Shown in pieces: positions 18,369 to 27,671 of a stretch of DNA of 64,000 bases (position 1 is the stretch's first letter; the number at the start of each line of letters is the position of its first letter). Under the pieces are notes generated by a model that saw only the letters and a program-made list of their open reading frames with translations, was not told where the DNA came from and made no database searches. Origin of the DNA: Phycisphaerales bacterium (GTDB lineage: Bacteria > Planctomycetota > Phycisphaerae > Phycisphaerales > UBA1924); assembly GCA_015487555.1 (NCBI GenBank), contig WFPK01000115.1, positions 1 to 64,000 of the forward strand, read 5' to 3'. The position numbers and the translations under genes are program-made.

Positions 18369-18453
18369 GGCGCACCGAATGGAGGTGTCTATATGCAGAG
18401 CAACCCTGATGCCGGGTTGTCTTTGGGGGCAGGCAGGCGAATCATCTCAGGAG

Positions 18454-18702
18454 ATGCCAAGGTACACCATACTTTTGTTCGGGCCCGCCAGTGCTGCCAT
18501 TGGGCAGGATCGGGTTGTGCTCGAGTCGTCCGATCCGTGCACCAGCGATGAGCTCAAAGCACAGCTTGCCCAAGCGTTCCCTGCACTGGAATCGCATGTG
18601 CAGGTCGGGCGTCTGGCGGTGAATCAGGGGTTTGCCAATGCCGATGCATTGATTGACCCGGCAGCCGAGATCGCATTGATTACGATGGTATCAGGGGGGT
18701 GA
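18454..18702 (+). CDS. moaD: Molybdopterin synthase sulfur carrier subunit
   Basis: MPRYTILLFGPASAAIGQDRVVLE...LAVNQGFANADALIDPAAEIALITMVSGG (GG C-terminus); next to moaE. Confidence 0.85.
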   Translation: MPRYTILLFGPASAAIGQDRVVLESSDPCTSDELKAQLAQAFPALESHVQVGRLAVNQGFANADALIDPAAEIALITMVSGG

Positions 18703-19082
18703 GCATGGCTGTGCGCGTTCGATTGACTGATGGGCCCTTGGCCGAGATGATTCAAACCTCCTTTACCCCCGGGTGTGGGGCCCGGATTGTGTTCGATGGG
18801 GTGGTGCGTCCCGATGAAGATGGGCAAGCGATCACGGGGCTCGAATACGAGGCCTATCGCCCCATGGCCGAGCAACAGCTCGAACGGATTGGACGGGAAC
18901 TTGTCGAGAAATATGGGCTTCTTTCGATGGATATCGAGCACTCGACGGGGTTTGTCCCCAACTTTGCCTGCTCATTTCGGCTTGTGATCGAATCGGCGCA
19001 CCGTAAGGAGGGGCTTGGGGCGATGGATGAGTTTATTGATCGACTCAAGCAAGATGTTCCGATCTGGAAGTGTGCCAAGTAG
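18699..19082 (+). CDS. moaE: Molybdopterin synthase catalytic subunit
   Basis: GARIVFDGVVRPDEDGQAITGLEYEAYRPMAEQQLERI...AHRKEGLGAMDEFIDRLKQDVPIWK. Confidence 0.93.
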   Translation: MSMAVRVRLTDGPLAEMIQTSFTPGCGARIVFDGVVRPDEDGQAITGLEYEAYRPMAEQQLERIGRELVEKYGLLSMDIEHSTGFVPNFACSFRLVIESAHRKEGLGAMDEFIDRLKQDVPIWKCAK

Positions 19083-19232
19083 TTATGGGTCGGGGTTGTG
19101 CCAGGCAGGCAAGATTATTGCGAAATCGGACAAAAGATCAAAAAATACAAATAAACGGGCATGGCTCTTGCGATACAAGAAAAACGGGACTAGCATGTCC
19201 TGATTGATTTGTTTGAAAGCTGGAGATTTACA

Positions 19233-19481
19233 ATGGCCATAGTTGGTGCCTTTGCAAGGGTCGATTCGGAGCAAACCTCCTCGTGTCACAAGCTGATCGA
19301 CGAGCTTGTCGGCGTCAGCACCTTCGAGATTGATGACCCCGACAAAGTGGGGATTCTGGTCGAAGCGGATTCGCTCGATCAGGCCCATGCCATGGTTTCA
19401 AAGACGATACGGATGATCCCCGGGGTGCTGGGGGTATGGCCGGTGTATGTCAATACGGAAGACGAACAGGAACAGGACTGA
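19233..19481 (+). CDS. napD: NapD-like chaperone for periplasmic nitrate reductase
   Basis: Small protein just before napA; KVGILVEADSLDQAHAMVSKTIRMIPGVLGVWPVYVNTED is NapD-like. Confidence 0.75.
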   Translation: MAIVGAFARVDSEQTSSCHKLIDELVGVSTFEIDDPDKVGILVEADSLDQAHAMVSKTIRMIPGVLGVWPVYVNTEDEQEQD

Positions 19482-19540
19482 ATCCAGGCGATGATGCCGA
19501 GGCACGAGGCGTCGGCAATTGCCTAGAAAGGGAGCAAGAA

Positions 19541-21880
19541 ATGGATAACTCTCGACGAGACTTCATCAAAGCATCGGCCATGGCAAGCGTGGCGACGGTG
19601 GCTGTCGGAAGTACCGGGGTCGCTGCGGGCGAATCCAAAGGGGCGGGGCATGCTGCTGCCGAGCAGCAAGTCCAATGGACCAAATCTGTTTGCCGATTCT
19701 GCGGTACAGGGTGCGGGGTGATGATCGGACACAAGGATGATCAGATCGTCGCGATGCGTGGCGACCCAGAGCATCCAACGACCAAAGGGCTCGTCTGCGC
19801 CAAATCGCTCTTCCTTCCCAAGATTGTCCATTCCAAAGATCGACTCACGACCCCGATGGTGCGCAAGGATGGCAAGTTCGTCCCCATCAGTTGGGACGAC
19901 GCGATGGAGCTCATGGCGGACAAGTTTGCCAAGGCCATCAAAAAGCACGGGCCGGACTCCGTTGCCTACTACGGCTCAGGGCAGGCAATGACCGAGGAGA
20001 GCTACCTCTGTAACCGACTCTTCAAGGGCGGGATCGGGACCAACAATGTCGAAGGCAACCCACGCCTGTGCATGGCATCGGCGGTGGGGGGGTATGTCAC
20101 GACCTTTGGCAAAGATGAACCGATGGGGTGCTATGACGATATCTGGGAGGCCAATACGATTTTCCTTATTGGGTCGAACACCGCTGAGTGTCATCCGGTG
20201 ATCTTCGATCAGATTCTCGCAGCCAAACAGCAAAACCGAAGACTCAATATCATCGCGCTCGATCCACGCAAGAATCCGATCGTATCGGTCTCGCGGGTGC
20301 ATCTTGCCCCAGTTCCCGGGTATGACCTGGCGGTCTTGCATTCGATGGCCCATTGCATCATCCGTGATGGGAAGCACGACAAGGCCTTTATCGAGAAGAA
20401 CTGTCAGTTTAAGATGGTCAGGGATGGCAAGCCGATCAATGTCGGATTCGATGGGTATGTTGATTTCCTCAAAGACTTCACGCCCGAACGCACCGAGATG
20501 ACCACGGGTGTCCCCGCCAAGGATATCGAAGAGGCTGCCAAGCTCTTCTCGTATGGGCCAACGCTTTCGATCTGGACGATGGGGCTCAATCAGCGTACCC
20601 GAGGGGTCTGGGTGAACAATCTGATGCACAACCTGCATCTGATTACCGGCAACATCGGCAAGCCCGGGGCTTCGCCGTTCTCGATGACCGGGCAGCCCAA
20701 TGCCTGCGGCGGCGTCCGTGATACGGGTACGCTTTGCCATCTTCTTCCTTATGGGCGGTCTGTAAAGAAGGAGGAAGACCGCAAGTTCTTCGAGAAGTTC
20801 TGGGGCTCGAAACCCGGGACCATCAAGCCTAAACCCGGGCTTCATACTGTGGCGATGTTCCGGGCATTGGGCGAGAACAAGATCAAGGCGATGATCATGC
20901 TCACGACCAATCCTGGTCAGTCGATGCCCAATCTGCATCCGGTACGCGATGCGATTGGCAAGGATCGTAAGGATAAGCCATTTATTGTCGCGCTCGATAT
21001 CTTCCCGACACGGACGACCGAGTTGGCGGATTTGGTGCTTCCTGCTGCGATGTGGTCAGAAAAGACCGGCGTCTTCGGGATGTCCGAACGGCGATACCAG
21101 CTTCACCCACAGATCAAGAGCCCTCCTGGAGAGGCCCGCTCGGACTTTGACATCATGCTCGACTTTGCCGGTCGGCTTGAAGACAAGGGCGTGGTCAAGA
21201 AGGGGTACATCAAGGGCAAGTTCAAGACCACAGACGACATCTGGGACGAGATTCGGTTGGCGTCGAAGGACACGCCTTATGACTTCATGGGCATCACCCG
21301 CGAGCGGCTCCGCAAAGAACGGGGGCTGCGCTGGCCATGTCCGACAGAAGATCATCCTGGGACCGCCCGTCGATTTGTCAAGGGTGACGATCCGACGCTC
21401 GATCGCGGGAAGTATGCCGACGATACCTTGTTCCCGGGCGAAACCAAGTTTTATACAGCTCCCGACGATCGGGCGGTTGTCTGGCTCCGTCCAGCGCTTG
21501 GCCCGGCCGAGCCTGCCGATAAGGAGTATCCATTCGTGCTCTCGACGGGTCGCGTGATGGAGCACTGGCACACCGGGACGATGACGATGAAGGCGGAGGA
21601 GCTCCGCAGGGCGTATCCGCATTGCTTCATGGAGATCAACCCTAAGGATGCTCGTGAGATGGGGATTCGATCGGGCGATATGGTCAAGATCACCTCACGC
21701 CGAGGCGAGGCGAAGATTCGCGCCCGGGTGGTGGATATGCCTCAGCCCGGCATGGTCTTTGTGCCCATGCACTGGGAGGACAAGGACTCGTTGATTAACT
21801 TCGTGTGTATTGATGCGTTTGACCCGGGTTCGAAGCAGCCTGAGTTCAAGATGTGTGCTGTGAAACTCGAAAAGGTCTAA
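19541..21880 (+). CDS. napA: Periplasmic nitrate reductase catalytic subunit
   Basis: Tat signal SRRDFIKASAMASVATVAVG; VCRFCGTGCGVMIG...TTKGLVCAKSLFLPKI 4Fe-4S motif; ESYLCNRLFKGGIGTNNVEGNPRLCMASAVGGY; C-terminal molybdopterin dinucleotide-binding region. Confidence 0.93.
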   Translation: MDNSRRDFIKASAMASVATVAVGSTGVAAGESKGAGHAAAEQQVQWTKSVCRFCGTGCGVMIGHKDDQIVAMRGDPEHPTTKGLVCAKSLFLPKIVHSKDRLTTPMVRKDGKFVPISWDDAMELMADKFAKAIKKHGPDSVAYYGSGQAMTEESYLCNRLFKGGIGTNNVEGNPRLCMASAVGGYVTTFGKDEPMGCYDDIWEANTIFLIGSNTAECHPVIFDQILAAKQQNRRLNIIALDPRKNPIVSVSRVHLAPVPGYDLAVLHSMAHCIIRDGKHDKAFIEKNCQFKMVRDGKPINVGFDGYVDFLKDFTPERTEMTTGVPAKDIEEAAKLFSYGPTLSIWTMGLNQRTRGVWVNNLMHNLHLITGNIGKPGASPFSMTGQPNACGGVRDTGTLCHLLPYGRSVKKEEDRKFFEKFWGSKPGTIKPKPGLHTVAMFRALGENKIKAMIMLTTNPGQSMPNLHPVRDAIGKDRKDKPFIVALDIFPTRTTELADLVLPAAMWSEKTGVFGMSERRYQLHPQIKSPPGEARSDFDIMLDFAGRLEDKGVVKKGYIKGKFKTTDDIWDEIRLASKDTPYDFMGITRERLRKERGLRWPCPTEDHPGTARRFVKGDDPTLDRGKYADDTLFPGETKFYTAPDDRAVVWLRPALGPAEPADKEYPFVLSTGRVMEHWHTGTMTMKAEELRRAYPHCFMEINPKDAREMGIRSGDMVKITSRRGEAKIRARVVDMPQPGMVFVPMHWEDKDSLINFVCIDAFDPGSKQPEFKMCAVKLEKV

Positions 21881-21896
21881 GTGAAAGGAGTGTGAT

Positions 21897-22568
21897 ATGA
21901 AACTGCAATATATTCTCATCCCGCTCTCTTTCGGTTCAGTCGCGGCTTTGGCCGGGTGGATTGCCCTTGAACCGGGATACACCGAATCCACCGCTGCAGC
22001 GATCCCAACGGTCCCCGACTATGCCGATGATGATCGTCCGACGGTGGTGGTGGGTAAATCCGATATCGAGCTTGATCCCGAGACCGGATTCGCACTGGCT
22101 GCCTTCCCGCCGACGATCCCTGATCGAGCGTGGCACCAGGATGCCTGGTTTGTCAATGATTGCCTCAACTGTCATGAGACGGGGGTCGAGGATGCGCCGA
22201 TGATTCGTCATGTGGGGCTCCCTGAGATCGCCTTTGAATCCAAGTGCCGATCATGCCATGTCCTGATCCCCGGCGAGGCCAACTATGTGACTGATGTCCC
22301 CGAGTTTGATCCCGTGACGGGATTCGCATCGTGGGCATTCCCGCCGATGATGCCCAACAACGACAAGCACGAGCAGGCGTGGGGCAAGAGTAACTGCATG
22401 ATGTGCCACGAGGACGGCACCCGTGGGGCACCGATCGTCAAGCACAAGGGGTTGCCTCGGATTGCGCTTGTTTCGAAGTGTCGATCGTGTCATGTGCAGG
22501 TGCGCAGCGATGAGACTTCGCCCTGGCCTGAGGTTGATCTTGATTTCGATGACCCGCTTGATCGGTAA
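21897..22568 (+). CDS. NapB-like tetrahaem cytochrome c with internal tandem duplication
   Basis: Two similar halves: DPETGFALAAFPPTIP..CLNCH..DAPMIRHVGLPEIAFESKCRSCH and DPVTGFASWAFPPMMP..CMMCH..GAPIVKHKGLPRIALVSKCRSCH. Confidence 0.8.
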   Translation: MKLQYILIPLSFGSVAALAGWIALEPGYTESTAAAIPTVPDYADDDRPTVVVGKSDIELDPETGFALAAFPPTIPDRAWHQDAWFVNDCLNCHETGVEDAPMIRHVGLPEIAFESKCRSCHVLIPGEANYVTDVPEFDPVTGFASWAFPPMMPNNDKHEQAWGKSNCMMCHEDGTRGAPIVKHKGLPRIALVSKCRSCHVQVRSDETSPWPEVDLDFDDPLDR

Positions 22569-22611
22569 GGCTTGCCTTGTGAGTACCGGGGCAATCATCC
22601 AGATGCGTGAG

Positions 22612-22658
22612 AACGAGTCGCGGGCAACGCCTTTCTCCGGAGCGGTGCCTGACTCGTT
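22612..22658 (+). promoter_or_regulatory. Structured leader/hairpin upstream of moaA
   Basis: Inverted repeat AACGAGTC (22612-22619) / GACTCGTT (22651-22658), with inner GGGCA/TGCCT pairing. Confidence 0.5.
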
Positions 22659-22724
22659 GTCATGCGATGGGGTGTGCGGGGGGCGAGGGTGTTGTGTAGG
22701 GTTGCTTTGTGATAGGATTGTTGC

Positions 22725-23819
22725 ATGATGACATCGCTCCCCGTGCTTGCCAACAAGGCCCAGACGACCGGGCCCGATGTGCGCACACTCAACCCGGCGC
22801 TGCTGGCATCGGTCGGCGATGATCTGGGCAACGAGCTCGTCGATACCTACGGGCGGGTGATCCGCGATCTGCGGATCTGTGTCACTGACCGGTGCAACTT
22901 CCGGTGCCGATACTGCATGGATGAGGATGTGCGGTTCAAACGCAAGGTCGAGTTGCTGACCGATTCGGAGATCGTTCGGCTTGTCCGGATCGCCTCGAAG
23001 ATGGGCGTGCGAAGGATCCGACTCACCGGCGGCGAGCCGATGGTGCATCCGACACTCTCAGCGTTGATCCACGATCTGCGAGCACTCGATCTCGAAGACA
23101 TCGCTCTGACGACCAACGGGTCGCTCTCGACCAGGTCTGATCTCCAAGAACTCAAAGACAGCGGGCTCGATCGGATTACGGTGTCGCTTGACTCGGTGCG
23201 CGAAGATCGCTTTGCGCATATTACGCGATCAAGCACAACGGTGGCCCGTGTGCTGCAGACCGTGCAATGGGCCAAAGAGGTCGGGCTCAATCCCGTCAAG
23301 ATCAACGCGGTGATTATCAAGGGGTTCAACGACGATGAGCTCCCCGAGCTGGCGGATCTGGCGCGGACGATGGGTGTTGACATTCGGCTGATTGAGTACA
23401 TGCCTCTGGATTCGGGCAAGCGGTGGGAGATGGACAAGGTCTTCGCTGCCGACGAGATGATCGAGGCGATCAATGCCAAGCATGAGCTGATCCCGATCGG
23501 ACGCCCGCGCCCACATGCCCCCGCGACCGGATACCGGTTCGCCGATGGATCGCCAGGGCGGATCGGCGTGATCGCGACGGTGACGCGCCCGTTTTGCAAT
23601 GCGTGCTCGCGCCTGCGGGTGACAGCTGAGGGACGCGTGATGCCCTGCCTGTTCTCGACCGCCGAGTGGGATATCCGCTCACTCTTGCGAAGCGATGCGA
23701 GTGATCGTATGATTGCCAAAGCCTTGGTTGCCATTACGCTGCGCAAACAAGCTGGGCATCGTATTCATGACGAAGACTATCAACAGCCCGATCGCCCGAT
23801 GTCCGCGATTGGTGGGTAG
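22725..23819 (+). CDS. moaA: GTP 3',8-cyclase
   Basis: LRICVTDRCNFRCRYCMDEDVRF, IRLTGGEPMVHPTL, TRPFCNACSRLRVTAEGRVMPCLFS. Confidence 0.95.
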   Translation: MMTSLPVLANKAQTTGPDVRTLNPALLASVGDDLGNELVDTYGRVIRDLRICVTDRCNFRCRYCMDEDVRFKRKVELLTDSEIVRLVRIASKMGVRRIRLTGGEPMVHPTLSALIHDLRALDLEDIALTTNGSLSTRSDLQELKDSGLDRITVSLDSVREDRFAHITRSSTTVARVLQTVQWAKEVGLNPVKINAVIIKGFNDDELPELADLARTMGVDIRLIEYMPLDSGKRWEMDKVFAADEMIEAINAKHELIPIGRPRPHAPATGYRFADGSPGRIGVIATVTRPFCNACSRLRVTAEGRVMPCLFSTAEWDIRSLLRSDASDRMIAKALVAITLRKQAGHRIHDEDYQQPDRPMSAIGG

Positions 23820-23840
23820 CATCGGAGAGAAAGGAACCCC

Positions 23841-24155
23841 ATGTCGATCCCCAAGCCATACCTGGAGATGAAAGAACGCTTCCCTGATCTGGTCGGTTCG
23901 TACGAAGCTTTGGGTGATGCGTGCAAAGCTGCCGGGCCGCTCGATGAGAAAACTGTGGCGATGATCAAACTGGCGACCTCGATGGCTGCCGGACTCGAAG
24001 GTGCCGCCCATTCACACACACGCAAGGCCCTCCAGGCGGGATGCACACCCCAAGAGCTTGAGCATGTCGCCATGCTCGGCACGCCTACGATCGGGTTCCC
24101 GTCGATGATGCGGAACTTGTCTTGGGTGCGTGATGTGACGCAGAAGCAAGGCTAA
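23841..24155 (+). CDS. Carboxymuconolactone decarboxylase/AhpD-like protein
   Basis: LDEKTVAMIKLATSMAAGLEGAAHSHTRKALQAGCTPQELEHVAMLGTPTIGFPSMM. Confidence 0.8.
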   Translation: MSIPKPYLEMKERFPDLVGSYEALGDACKAAGPLDEKTVAMIKLATSMAAGLEGAAHSHTRKALQAGCTPQELEHVAMLGTPTIGFPSMMRNLSWVRDVTQKQG

Positions 24156-24157
24156 TC

Positions 24158-25384
24158 ATGTCGTGCTGCTCTGGGTCAAAGCATTCCCAGTTCGCGTTCG
24201 ACTCGCCCGCTTTAGCGCTGTCGGCCCTTACTGCGCAGATCAATCCGGTTGAGGCCGAGCCCGTCGCATGGAGCTGCGCGATGGGGCGCGTGATGGCGAG
24301 CGATGTATTGAGCGATCGCCCAAGCCCGTCGTGCGATGTCAGCGCGATGGATGGGTACGCGCTGCGCATGGCCGATTGCGTTGCTGGCACCATTGAAATC
24401 GCAGGCGAGATTCAGATCGGGCGAGAGCCTCAGGACATGCCCATCGGCAAGGCATTGCAGATCGTCACCGGCGCGCCGGTGCCCCAAGGCGCCGAGATCA
24501 TCATCAAACGCGAAGATATTTTTGAGCATGCCCAGTCGATCGAGCTCGATGCGCAACTGATCCAGTCGCTCAAGCCCGGCGCCAATATCCGCCGGGTCGG
24601 CGAGAACATGCCCGCCGGGACGAGCATCGCGTGCGCCGGGCGCATCATCACCGCGCCGATGATGGGCATGCTCACCGGGTTTGGCATCGACAGGCCGAGT
24701 GTTCGCAGGCAAGTTCGGGTCGGCATCATCACCACCGGCAACGAAGTCGTCCCGCCGCACCAAACCCCGGATCAATGGCAGCTTCGAGATTCCAACGCCC
24801 CGGCAATCATCGCTTTGTGCGATCAGTATCGCTGGATCAAAATCGAATCGCATATCCACGCCCGCGATACCATCGAAGGGATCAAGTCGGCTGCTCAAGA
24901 GCTTCTTGAGTCCTGCGATGCCCTCGTCTTCACCGGCGGCGTCTCGATGGGCGATCACGATCATGTCCCCGAAATTATCGAAGCGATCGGCGCGCAGACC
25001 ATCTTCCACAAACTCCCCCAGCGCCCCGGCAAGCCCGCGCTCGGGGCCGTGCTCGATGGCAAACCGATCTTTGGGCTGCCAGGCAACCCGGTTTCGGTTA
25101 TGGTGACGGCCCATCGGCTGATGATCCCGGCGCTGGCTGTTCGCGCCGGGGTGCACGCACCGATCCAGACGCCTCGGATGATGAAGATCGCCAACAGCGA
25201 CGACAAATCGCTCGGGCTGTGGTGGAGTCGGCTCGCTCGGATCGTCAGCGAAGACAGCATCGAACTCATCGCGTCCAAAGGCTCGGGCGATGTCCCCGCT
25301 TCGGCCTTGTCCGATGGGTTCGTCGAACTCGCGCCCGGTCAATCGGGCGAAGGGCCTTGGGCGTTCTGGTCGTGGTCTGGATGA
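24158..25384 (+). CDS. moeA: Molybdopterin molybdenumtransferase
   Basis: CDVSAMDGYALRMAD, IVTGAPVPQGAEIIIKRED, VFTGGVSMGDHDHVPE, GLPGNPVSVMVTAHRL. Confidence 0.93.
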   Translation: MSCCSGSKHSQFAFDSPALALSALTAQINPVEAEPVAWSCAMGRVMASDVLSDRPSPSCDVSAMDGYALRMADCVAGTIEIAGEIQIGREPQDMPIGKALQIVTGAPVPQGAEIIIKREDIFEHAQSIELDAQLIQSLKPGANIRRVGENMPAGTSIACAGRIITAPMMGMLTGFGIDRPSVRRQVRVGIITTGNEVVPPHQTPDQWQLRDSNAPAIIALCDQYRWIKIESHIHARDTIEGIKSAAQELLESCDALVFTGGVSMGDHDHVPEIIEAIGAQTIFHKLPQRPGKPALGAVLDGKPIFGLPGNPVSVMVTAHRLMIPALAVRAGVHAPIQTPRMMKIANSDDKSLGLWWSRLARIVSEDSIELIASKGSGDVPASALSDGFVELAPGQSGEGPWAFWSWSG

Positions 25385-26052
25385 ACGGGCTTTGGTGGGC
25401 GATTGGTAAGCGGGACAATCGAGATCGCGCTGGGTTCGACGGGGCAGGTGTTGACACAGATGCCGCACCCGGTGCAGATGTCCTGATCGACCGCCGGGAT
25501 TTTGCGCCAATCGTGTGCGATGGCGCCCTCGATCGGGCACACATCAATGCACAGCGTGCACTCTTCGCCAAAGTGTGATCGGCATGCGCTGCGATGGATC
25601 GTGGCGTGTCCCATGTTCATCGGCAGCAGCGCGTCGATGATGTCCACGCCCGCCTCAACGCACGCCTTGGCGCACGGGCGATCTTGGCACATCGTGCACC
25701 CGCCAAGATTCGGATCAATCACAGGCGTCCCAAAGGCCTTGCCAAATACGCCGGTCAAAGGCACGAGGGTCTTGGGCGGGCAGGCCTCGATGCAGGCGTT
25801 GCATTTGGTGCATTGGGCAGCGAACGAGATTTCATCAATCGCGCCCGGCGGACGAAGAAAGGCTGTGAACTCAGGTGCGGGGGGCGCGGGGGGTGTCGGC
25901 GGGATTGGATCGCGGATGGTTTTCTCGATGTGCCTGCGGACGCCGTGGGCTTGTCCGAGTGCATAGCCTATGGATTGCGCAAGCCCGAGCCCGAGCTTTT
26001 TTCGCATCATTTCTCGGCGAGAGATTGGATCTTTTTCATCCTTTTCGTCCAT
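25339..26052 (-). CDS. NapG/NapF-like polyferredoxin (four 4Fe-4S motifs)
   Basis: CTKCNACIEACPP, CTMCQDRPCAKAC, CTLCIDVCP, CTGCGICVNTCP. Convergently overlaps moeA by 46 nt. Confidence 0.8.
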   Translation of the reverse strand: MDEKDEKDPISRREMMRKKLGLGLAQSIGYALGQAHGVRRHIEKTIRDPIPPTPPAPPAPEFTAFLRPPGAIDEISFAAQCTKCNACIEACPPKTLVPLTGVFGKAFGTPVIDPNLGGCTMCQDRPCAKACVEAGVDIIDALLPMNMGHATIHRSACRSHFGEECTLCIDVCPIEGAIAHDWRKIPAVDQDICTGCGICVNTCPVEPSAISIVPLTNRPPKPVHPDHDQNAQGPSPD

Positions 26053-26073
26053 AGGCGCTCCACAGGGCAATGA

Positions 26074-26667
26074 TTGGGTATGCCTCGGATCATTGCTCAG
26101 TCCATTCTAGATCACATTCAACCCGTTGTGCTTGTTGGCGGGCGATCTTCACGATTTGGGCGCGACAAACTCATCGAGCCGATCGCAGGCGAGCCGATGG
26201 TCACGATCCCGATCAATGCGCTGCGAGGGGTCTTTGGCGATCGGGTCGCCATCGTTGGGCAATGTGATCCGCTCGTCGCCGAGCTTGGCGATGCGGTGAT
26301 TGATGATCCGTATCCCGGTCTTGGCCCGGTCGGTGGGGTCTGCGCTGCGCTCGAGCATGCCCGATCGGATATTTTCGTCTGTGCTGGCGATCTGATCTCG
26401 ATCGATCAAGAGACCATCATCGCCATCGTCGCTGCGTCGATCGAGCGCCCCGATGCGTTGGGCTGCATCGCTTACGATGGCCAGCGTCATCCGACGATTG
26501 GGCTCTACCGCGCCCGGTGCCTGCCGATGTTCGAGCAATCCATCGCCCAAGACAAACTCAAGCTCGGCATGGTGCTCGATCAAGCCCAGATCGCGCATGT
26601 GTCCGTTGCTTCGTCGGCCCTTCGCAATGCCAATCGTCCGGATGATCTTGCCGATCTGCGTGAGTAG
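26074..26667 (+). CDS. mobA: Molybdenum cofactor guanylyltransferase-like protein
   Basis: VVLVGGRSSRFGRDKLIEPIAGEPMV, VGGVCAALEHARSDIFVCAGDL. Confidence 0.87.
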   Translation: MGMPRIIAQSILDHIQPVVLVGGRSSRFGRDKLIEPIAGEPMVTIPINALRGVFGDRVAIVGQCDPLVAELGDAVIDDPYPGLGPVGGVCAALEHARSDIFVCAGDLISIDQETIIAIVAASIERPDALGCIAYDGQRHPTIGLYRARCLPMFEQSIAQDKLKLGMVLDQAQIAHVSVASSALRNANRPDDLADLRE

Positions 26668-27168
26668 TTAGTGCAGGTTGTCATCGCCTCGGAGTGCTTT
26701 GAGGGCGTGGGTCAAGATGGGTTCGATCGCTTCGATCTGTTCGATGGCACCCTTGGGCGAACCCGGCAGGGTGATGATGAGCGAGTTTTTCGCAGCCCCG
26801 GCGACGCCTCTCGAAAGATAGGCCAGCTCGGTGATCTCGGCGGTTTTCGAGCGGGCGAGTTCGAGGAGCCCGGGGTGCGGGCGATCAATCACCTGCATCG
26901 CAGCTTCGGGGGTGTGATCGCGTGGCGAGAGTCCTGTGCCGCCGGTGGTGAGGATCAGGTCGATGGCGGGGGACTGGTTGATCCATTGTTCGAGCTGCTC
27001 GACGATCTGGTCTTTCACATCGGGGATGCACGCCGAGGCGATGACTTGGCTAGCCAGTGAGTCTTGCACAAAGGCAACCAGCGCGGGCCCGGATTTGTCT
27101 TCGTACTCGCTGCGTGAAGCACGATCCGAAATCGTGAGCACCGCGCATCGGAACGCTGGTGCGGTCAT
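26668..27168 (-). CDS. MoaB/MogA-family protein
   Basis: CAVLTISDRASRSEYEDKSGPALVAFV, LILTTGGTGLSPRDHTPEA, LIITLPGSPKGAIEQIEAI; start at the ATG at 27168. Confidence 0.9.
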   Translation of the reverse strand: MTAPAFRCAVLTISDRASRSEYEDKSGPALVAFVQDSLASQVIASACIPDVKDQIVEQLEQWINQSPAIDLILTTGGTGLSPRDHTPEAAMQVIDRPHPGLLELARSKTAEITELAYLSRGVAGAAKNSLIITLPGSPKGAIEQIEAIEPILTHALKALRGDDNLH

Positions 27169-27671
27169 TGGGATGCTCCAGCTTTGAAGTGCCCGGATCG
27201 CCCGCCCCATTTTTCGATGAGCTCGATGCCTTCGATGACCATTGCTTTGTCGATCGCTTTGCCCATATCGACGATGGTCAACGCGGCGATGCTGACCGCG
27301 GTGAGCGCTTCCATCTCGATGCCGGTGCGTCCTGAGCACTTGGCCTGGGCCTGGATGTGCATGGTGGTGCCTTTGAGTTCGATCTCGACCGAGACCGAAT
27401 CGAGCCCGAGTGGATGGCACAGGGGAATCAGCTCGCCGGTTTTCTTGGCACCCATGATCCCAGCGAGCCGGGCGACATCGATCAGGTTGCCCTTGGCGAG
27501 ATCGTTGGCGTTGATCCGGTCGGCGAGCTGTTGGCTGATCTGCACGCGTCCTTGGGCGATCGCGCCGCGCGCGGTGATGGGTTTGTCCGAGACATCGACC
27601 ATCGAGGCGTGCCCGTGCTCATTGAGGTGCGTCAGGTGTGATGCCTGGTCTTCTTTGGGGTGATTATTCAT
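27165..27671 (-). CDS. moaC: Cyclic pyranopterin monophosphate synthase
   Basis: ASMVDVSDKPITARGAIAQGRV, ARLAGIMGAKKTGELIPLCHPLGLDSV, TGIEMEALTAVSIAALTIVDMGKAIDK. Confidence 0.95.
   Translation of the reverse strand: MNNHPKEDQASHLTHLNEHGHASMVDVSDKPITARGAIAQGRVQISQQLADRINANDLAKGNLIDVARLAGIMGAKKTGELIPLCHPLGLDSVSVEIELKGTTMHIQAQAKCSGRTGIEMEALTAVSIAALTIVDMGKAIDKAMVIEGIELIEKWGGRSGHFKAGASQ

Noticed and set aside
19187-19200. GGAC-N6-GTCC palindrome upstream of napD as an operator
   Set aside because: Short and GC-rich; no match to a known FNR/NarL-type site and no second copy seen.
24212-25540. 442-aa minus-strand ORF
   Set aside because: Antisense to moeA; its translation has no recognisable family.
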